This document shows, in pieces, positions 58,683-64,000 of a stretch of 64,000 nt of DNA. The notes below the pieces were generated by a model. The model saw only the letters and a program-made list of their open reading frames with translations. It did no database searches and was not told the origin of the DNA. How positions within the stretch are numbered: the first letter of the stretch is position 1; every line of letters begins with the position of its first letter. Source of the stretch: Eudorina sp. 2006-703-Eu-15 (lineage: Eukaryota; Chlorophyta; Chlorophyceae; Chlamydomonadales; Volvocaceae). Location of the stretch: assembly GCA_003117195.1 (NCBI GenBank), contig BDSI01000050.1, positions 558,001-622,000 on the forward strand, written 5' to 3'. The position numbers were made by a program, and so were the translations under genes.

Positions 58683-61600
58683 ATGGCCACCCGGCAGCCT
58701 CTAGCGCTCAGCCTTTCGGGCTTTCAGTTCACATACCGCAGCAACTACTTCGATTGGAGGCTACTGCACGGCATCGACATTGATAATGTGGTATGTGTGT
58801 TAGGCCTCTGTACCAGCTTAAGTTCCCACGAGCGCTTCCAGTGTCACTTTATAAGATAGACGATGTGGCTAACAAACGCATGAGACGGGGAATCTCGCGT
58901 TGTGGCGAGAGCAAGGTAGTGGAATAACCGTTGTTTGTGGACCGTTGCTCCATCAAAGGAACCCTGCAACCCGCATCAGCACGCTCGCACCGCGTTGCCC
59001 ACGCTCCCTGTCCGTATGAGGAAACATCTCCCTCTCAATAAGCTTTTTACGGCGGGTTGCGGCGGTTCCATTCGGCAGCTCGTGCCCCTCCAGCGCAGAG
59101 CCTGCGCTTGCCGCCAACCCAAGCAACACCGTCGCCCATACACCTAAATCCCGCTCATCCTCGAAGTCTCGCGCTTAATTGCCTTGCCACCGTCAACGCC
59201 GCCTAGCGCTGCGCGAAATTCTCTGCGTTGTGGACTCACAGCCCTGGTGGCCCCGCACCTCACGTCAGCACCGACAACCCCATCCCGAACCTCACCTTAT
59301 CCACGCCCGCGCCATCTTGATTCATCCTTAATACCAACCAAGATAATCCCCCATTCCCCCATCCATGCATGTTCTTCATCCCCGAATCGATGCCGATTCA
59401 ATCCCGAAGATCCGACTGACGGACGTCCAGGCGGTGGAGGACTGTCTTGACACACTGCAGCGTGGCTCCTTCGCGGCGGAGCGGGACCGCTTGTCGCCCG
59501 CCAACTGCGTGCAGCTCTTCCGGTTGCTGCAGCTGGCCGTCGAGTACTGCGCGCACCTGCGGGCGGCGCACGCGCTGCTGCTCGAGTGCTACAATACCGC
59601 CACCGCCGCGGCGGAGAGGTGCGGCAAGATGGGGCGGGCCGATTGGCCTGTGGGGCCCATGGCTGGAACCTGGGCTGGGTCCGGGATTGTGCGCTGCGAT
59701 CGCACTGTCCACGTGCACGGGCCCGACGGCCCCGCCCCACGTGCACGTGGCTGTGGCCGGGTCAGGCGGCCCAGTGCACATCGGCCGTGGGGAAAGACCC
59801 GACCGCTGGCCGCTTACTGCCACAGCAACGGAAGGGTGGGCGCAAGGCGGGCGCCAATTCGTCACTCACACAGGTCGATGGAGGTGCCGATGCAGGGCCG
59901 GCGGTGGGCGGTCCCTCGGCTCGGGACTGATCTGGGTCAGGGACATTGATCTGGGTCTGTACATGTCTGCCTGCCCGCGGCCAAGTTACGCTTCCGACGT
60001 CCGCAGTAGCGCGGACGGCAGGCGCGTATCGGCCCAGAGCACAAGCCACTCCACCCATCCACGGCCGCGGTGATGGGCCCCCTCCACGGCCCCAGGCCCC
60101 AACCCAGCCTTGCCTGCAACTCCTCCCTCGCAACCTGCCCCCCCCCCAACCCCAACCCGCCCTTGCGGACATGTCCGTCCTCCGGAAACCGCCACCGAGT
60201 GTGCAGCTGGAAGGCCGCCGCGCGCACCTACCTGGATATGGGGGCGGTGTTTGTGTCGGAGAGCCTGGCGGGGGGCGCTCTTAACCGCGGGGCGCTGGAC
60301 GCAACGGACGCGGCAAAGGCGGCGTTGGAGGCGGCCGATCGGGAGTACAATGCAGCGCTGGACGGGCTGGAGGTGGGCCGTGGGGTCGGCCGGCGCCGGT
60401 GGGGCGAGGGCGAGGAGGGATTCGTAGTTGGCGATTTCGGTGTCTTGATTGACACAAGGGAGGGGGTTTGCGGGTGGGAGGGTGTTGCAAGTCTGGAGGC
60501 AGCATGGTCTTCTCGGTCTGCTGTGGAAACTGGCAAGGGTTCCTTGGATGGGCAATGTTCGACATGAAGTAAGGGCGTCCAGCGAGGGGAGAATGCAACG
60601 TGTCGGGTGGGGTGGGGGACAGCCGGAGGCGTTCGCGCTTCGGCAAGACCCGGCGGAGCCGAGGGAGCGGAGTGCCGGCCCACCGCGTACTCCTCCCGCA
60701 GCAGCAGACGTTGGCGCGCTCGTGCGCTCACACATCCACACACCCGCGTCTGTCCGGGTTTCTCATTAGTCACACCGGCGTCTCGACGGCCTGGCACCAT
60801 GGTATACCCATGCGGTGGGTGGTGCCCCCCGCAGGCGGAGGACTCGCGCGCGCGGCACTTCCGGTTCCGCAAGCAGCGCACCGAGATCTCCTGGTCGCAG
60901 CTCAACTCGGTGGACGCGGACCGGCTGGTGGCCTCCCTGGACGTGGCGCTTCTGGAGGGCCTCCTGTCCAACCTCACGTACGGCAGTATCACCAACGAGG
61001 ACGACGAACAGCTCACGCCGCACCACTTCAGCCAGCTCATACCGCTGGCGCAGGTGGGGTGGAGCGGTCTGGGTACATGGGTAGCGCATGATTAAAGAAA
61101 GGGTCAGGGGTAAGGCGTACCCAGGGTACGGGGTTGACCCAGGACGCGGAGGTGTGCAGGAGCAATGGAGCAATGAGGCAGCGGGGCGCAAGGTGGGGAA
61201 GAGCTCTCCAAGAGCTTGGGGCCGATGATCAGCCTGACACTTCCGCTCACCTCTGGGTTCCACTGTTACATTCATCCATTGATTCAATCACTCTTTTCAT
61301 ACTCCATATGCCTGGGGCTCGCATCTTGGCTTCAGTTTGCTTCGTTCCGACTCGGCCATGGATTACCGCAGGCCGCGCTGGACTACGTGCTGTGGCAGGC
61401 TAACGCCACGGGGGCGCTGCTGGTGAGAGCGGAACCCGGGGACATGTGAGCGGCCCGGTGGCCCTCGTGGGGCTGAAATGGAGAGCGAACCCTTCGGGGG
61501 GTTTTGGAGTTAGAACGCGCATTGGAACGGGCGTCGGAAGGGGAATCCGACGGTCCGCCGAGACTGCGACCCGGTCGGCGCCCTGCCTGGCGCTCGGGAT

Positions 61601-64000
61601 AGCCCAACGCGGCGCGCCGGTCTCCCCGCTAGAGCAAGACGCATGTCCTGTTGCGTCCCCCACTGACCAGGCGCTTGCCCCCCTTGCGCCGCGCCTCTCA
61701 ATGAGTTGGGGGCTGGGTGCTTCTCAGCTCTGGTCCACCTGCAGCGGCCGCGCAGTCGGGCCCCTCGTAAGCCCTTCCCCCTCCGCTCTTAGCTCTGGCA
61801 GGCATCACAGCGCTACACCAACACCTCTTCGCTCGCTTTACCAACACCTCTTTGCTCACTTGACACCATCCCATCATGTGCCCTCGTGTCCCTGCCCCCC
61901 TCCCCGGCCCTAGGAGCAAGCCATGTCGACGCTGCAGTCGGCCTGTGCAGACATACCCATGCTGACCAGCGCGACCCAGGTGCGGGGCTGCGGCTGCGGC
62001 GGGGGCGGGGACCCGCGCGTCGGTGCGCGGTGCGTGGGCTGACGGCATGTGCGTGTGTCGCTGTACAGGGCTGGGCGCCGAAGGCCGAAACCCATCCCGC
62101 CATCCGTCTCAGCAAGCTGCCCTTCATCCACCGCCCGCTCTCCTCTTAAGGTGTTCTCTAAACTTATAAACTTACTTCACACGGCAGTGCTGCATATGAA
62201 TGCTGTCTTGACCCCTCGGAATCCCACTTCCGCCGCACGTCATCCGCCCCTGTCCCTGCCCGGACCCTGCCCCCGCCAGGACCTCCACACGCACATCACG
62301 AACCTCCTGTTGGGGGTCCCGCCGGCCCAGCTACAGCAGCAGCAGCAGCTCCTGACGGGCACCGTGACGCCCCATGCGGTGGGGACAGCGCCCGGCACCG
62401 CGACCTTCCTGGGCCCTGCGGGCGCGTCGGACCTGGCATTCAGCGCCGTCGGCGGCGGGGGCGGCGGCGTCAGTGTGGCGACGCCGATGCCCTGGGCGTC
62501 TGCCTCGACGGACCTCGGCCAGGTGCGTGGTGCGCTGCGCTGTGAGGGTTGATGGGTGTCCCGGGCGACTCGAGGGGGGGTTTCGAAACGTAAGACGGGC
62601 CGCGGACGAAGCCGGTCACAACCCTGCACGCTGCGGAGGAGTAGCCGCGTTCTTAGGCGCTGGCCGTATGTGCGTGCTGTGAGCGCGCTGGTGCAGGGAC
62701 TGCAGGATGAGATAGCGGCAGTGGGTTGAGTATGCGGGTGGCGGGGGTGGGCGGTGGCGGGTGGCGGGGGTTCGGCAGCGGGCGCAGAGGCGCCGTAGGA
62801 ATGTGAGTCGGGCGTGACCGCGTGAGGCTCGCTATATTGTTCATGTGGGGATTCTCGATTGTGGCGGATGCGTCGGGGTACCGTAGCACAGCGGGAAACA
62901 CAGTGGGGCACGGCCAGCGCTGAGAGGATGCGCGCTTGATCATCTGATTGGTGGGCAGATGTTACAGTAAGGGTGCGGGGCGGCGGGATTCGTTGCCTCC
63001 CGCGCCCTGCCACATCGCCCACGACGCACGGTTGGACCCCCTCCCGACGATGCGCGCTTAACTATCCAACGTCCCCCCGGGCTCTCTCCCGTGCCCGCCG
63101 CCGCAGCAATACGGCAGCGGCCGGCTAGGCGCATCCCCGGGCCTTACGCGCGCTTCCTCGCCCGCCCCGCGGCCCCTCAGCGGAGGTCCAGGGGGCCCGG
63201 CGCAGGTTAGTATGGTAGCGGGAAGGTTCACGCCCTGGTAACGACGTCGATGCATGGCTTCGTCTTGGAGCCGCTGAGGGACGACCGACGGGAACCGCAG
63301 CGATCGTGCGCTGATAACCTGTCTGGCTGACGGCTCACGGCGCCTACGTTCTCGGCTTGGTTTTACAGCGGTTTTGTATTGTAATTCTAGCGTTTCTGGT
63401 GGTCTTGGTCTTGCAGCGTTCTTCGCCCTCCGCGCCCTACTGTGCCCGGTGCCGATCGGTCAGTAGGCTTCCTCTTAGCGCTCACGGCGGCTTACGTTGG
63501 CCCAGCCACAGCACCCGGCCGGCTCCGCCGCTTTTTCCCGTTCCAGGTTCTCCGCATCGGCCCCTCTCGTCTGGGCACACCCGGCGGGGCGGGCTTGGGC
63601 GGGTCCTACACGGGCGGGCTGGCGGCGATGCTGGGCGCGGCGGCAGCCGCGGCTGGGTCGGGCGGCATGTCAGGAAGGTGAGGCAGGAGAAGGCCGGCGC
63701 GGCGGGGGAAGGCCCCCCGTCGACACAGCAGGTCTTCCGGACCTCTGCTGCAGCGAACGCGAAGGCACGATGCCTCTCCTGGCCGATGCTTCTGGACTGT
63801 GTCTTTCCTGGCCCCATCACCGCCTGCCATACCGCGTATCATCTCCATCACCGCCTAATATACCGCTTGCCATTGACGGGCCGCGTGTGGGTGCCCGTGT
63901 GCGTGTCGTACCGCCCCAGTCTGGACGAGCTGGTGGCGGCGGCCGCGCTGGCCAGCACCACGGGCAGCGCCTCCGGCGCGGCGGCGCTGCCGGTGCTGGA
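58683..64000 (+). CDS. DZIP1/Iguana-like ciliary protein with a doubled N-terminal module (partial, runs off right edge)
   Basis: Exons 58683-58790, 59410-59618, 60207-60372, 60835-61053, 61372-61422, 61914-61979, 62280-62522 and 63547-63677 join in phase; a further coding block (about 63870-64000, VWVPVCVSYRPSLDELVAAA, strong GC third positions) has no clear acceptor and leaves the window. Residues 1-90 (ATG 58683: SGFQFTYRSNYFDWRLLHGI, then DIDNV, later LFRLLQLAVEY) match the Dzip1 N-terminal domain, which starts with an FxF...DWR..DVDRV pattern and ends in an LxQLxIEYLLH-like helix. Residues 162-250 (FRFRKQRTEISWSQLNSVDA, later LAQAALDYVLW) repeat the same pattern. A helical linker lies between; exons 7-8 are Gly/Ala/Gln-rich. 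DZIP1 proteins act at the basal body and transition zone in ciliogenesis; that role is inferred. The C2H2 finger and coiled coil of DZIP1 would lie beyond the edge. Confidence 0.75.

Overview
This is nuclear DNA of a green alga, most likely a volvocine (the Chlamydomonas, Gonium, Eudorina, Volvox group). It is GC-rich. Genes are cut into many small exons with GT-AG introns (often GTGAGT or GTGCGT donors and CAG acceptors). Proteins carry long Ala, Gly, Gln and Pro runs, and microsatellites are everywhere. The gene families also fit: a RAP-domain organelle RNA protein with OPR-like repeats, a nuclear complex I 30 kDa subunit, and a DZIP1-type ciliary protein. Species cannot be fixed from sequence alone. 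No bacterial-style operons, CRISPR arrays or tRNA genes were seen.

Layout, left to right. 2-2692 (+): 3' part of an unrecognised, highly disordered protein that enters from the left edge. 2693-7304: intergenic. 7305-19444 (-): a 22-exon gene, spliced here in full, for a 782-residue P5/PDIA6-like protein with several thioredoxin-like folds but no CxxC active site. 20652-24161 (+): a three-exon gene for a 1055-residue coiled-coil plus disordered protein. 24162-30118: gene-poor DNA. 30119-31757 (+): J-domain protein lacking its first exon here. 31758-34999: no gene recognised. 35000-41513 (+): ten-exon RAP-domain protein of 1061 residues, whose first intron holds a relic of the 18S rRNA 3' end. 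44169-46699 (-): VASt-domain membrane protein, 5' end unresolved. 49070-50618 (-): complex I 30 kDa subunit (NUO9) with a Ty3/gypsy-like scrap in its intron. 50929-52559 (+): CaMKII association-domain protein, divergently arranged with NUO9. 52560-58682: a less GC-rich stretch dominated by a tandem array (12 regular 123-bp units plus a diverged left wing). 58683-64000 (+): DZIP1-like gene running off the right edge.

The genes do not form one pathway. Shared themes are ER folding and lipid contact (P5-like, VASt), organelle function (NUO9, RAP protein, possibly the J protein) and cilia (DZIP1-like). The least explained signals are four: the tandem array, whose diverged units keep two hairpins while the stem sequences change; the recurrent GACCC-NN-GGGTC motif, in exons as well as non-coding DNA; an intronic minisatellite made of 5' splice-site look-alikes; and the doubled N-terminal module of the DZIP1-like protein. 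Exon models for the P5-like, coiled-coil, RAP, NUO9, CaMKII-AD and (up to exon 8) DZIP1-like genes join with consistent splice phases, which is their main support.
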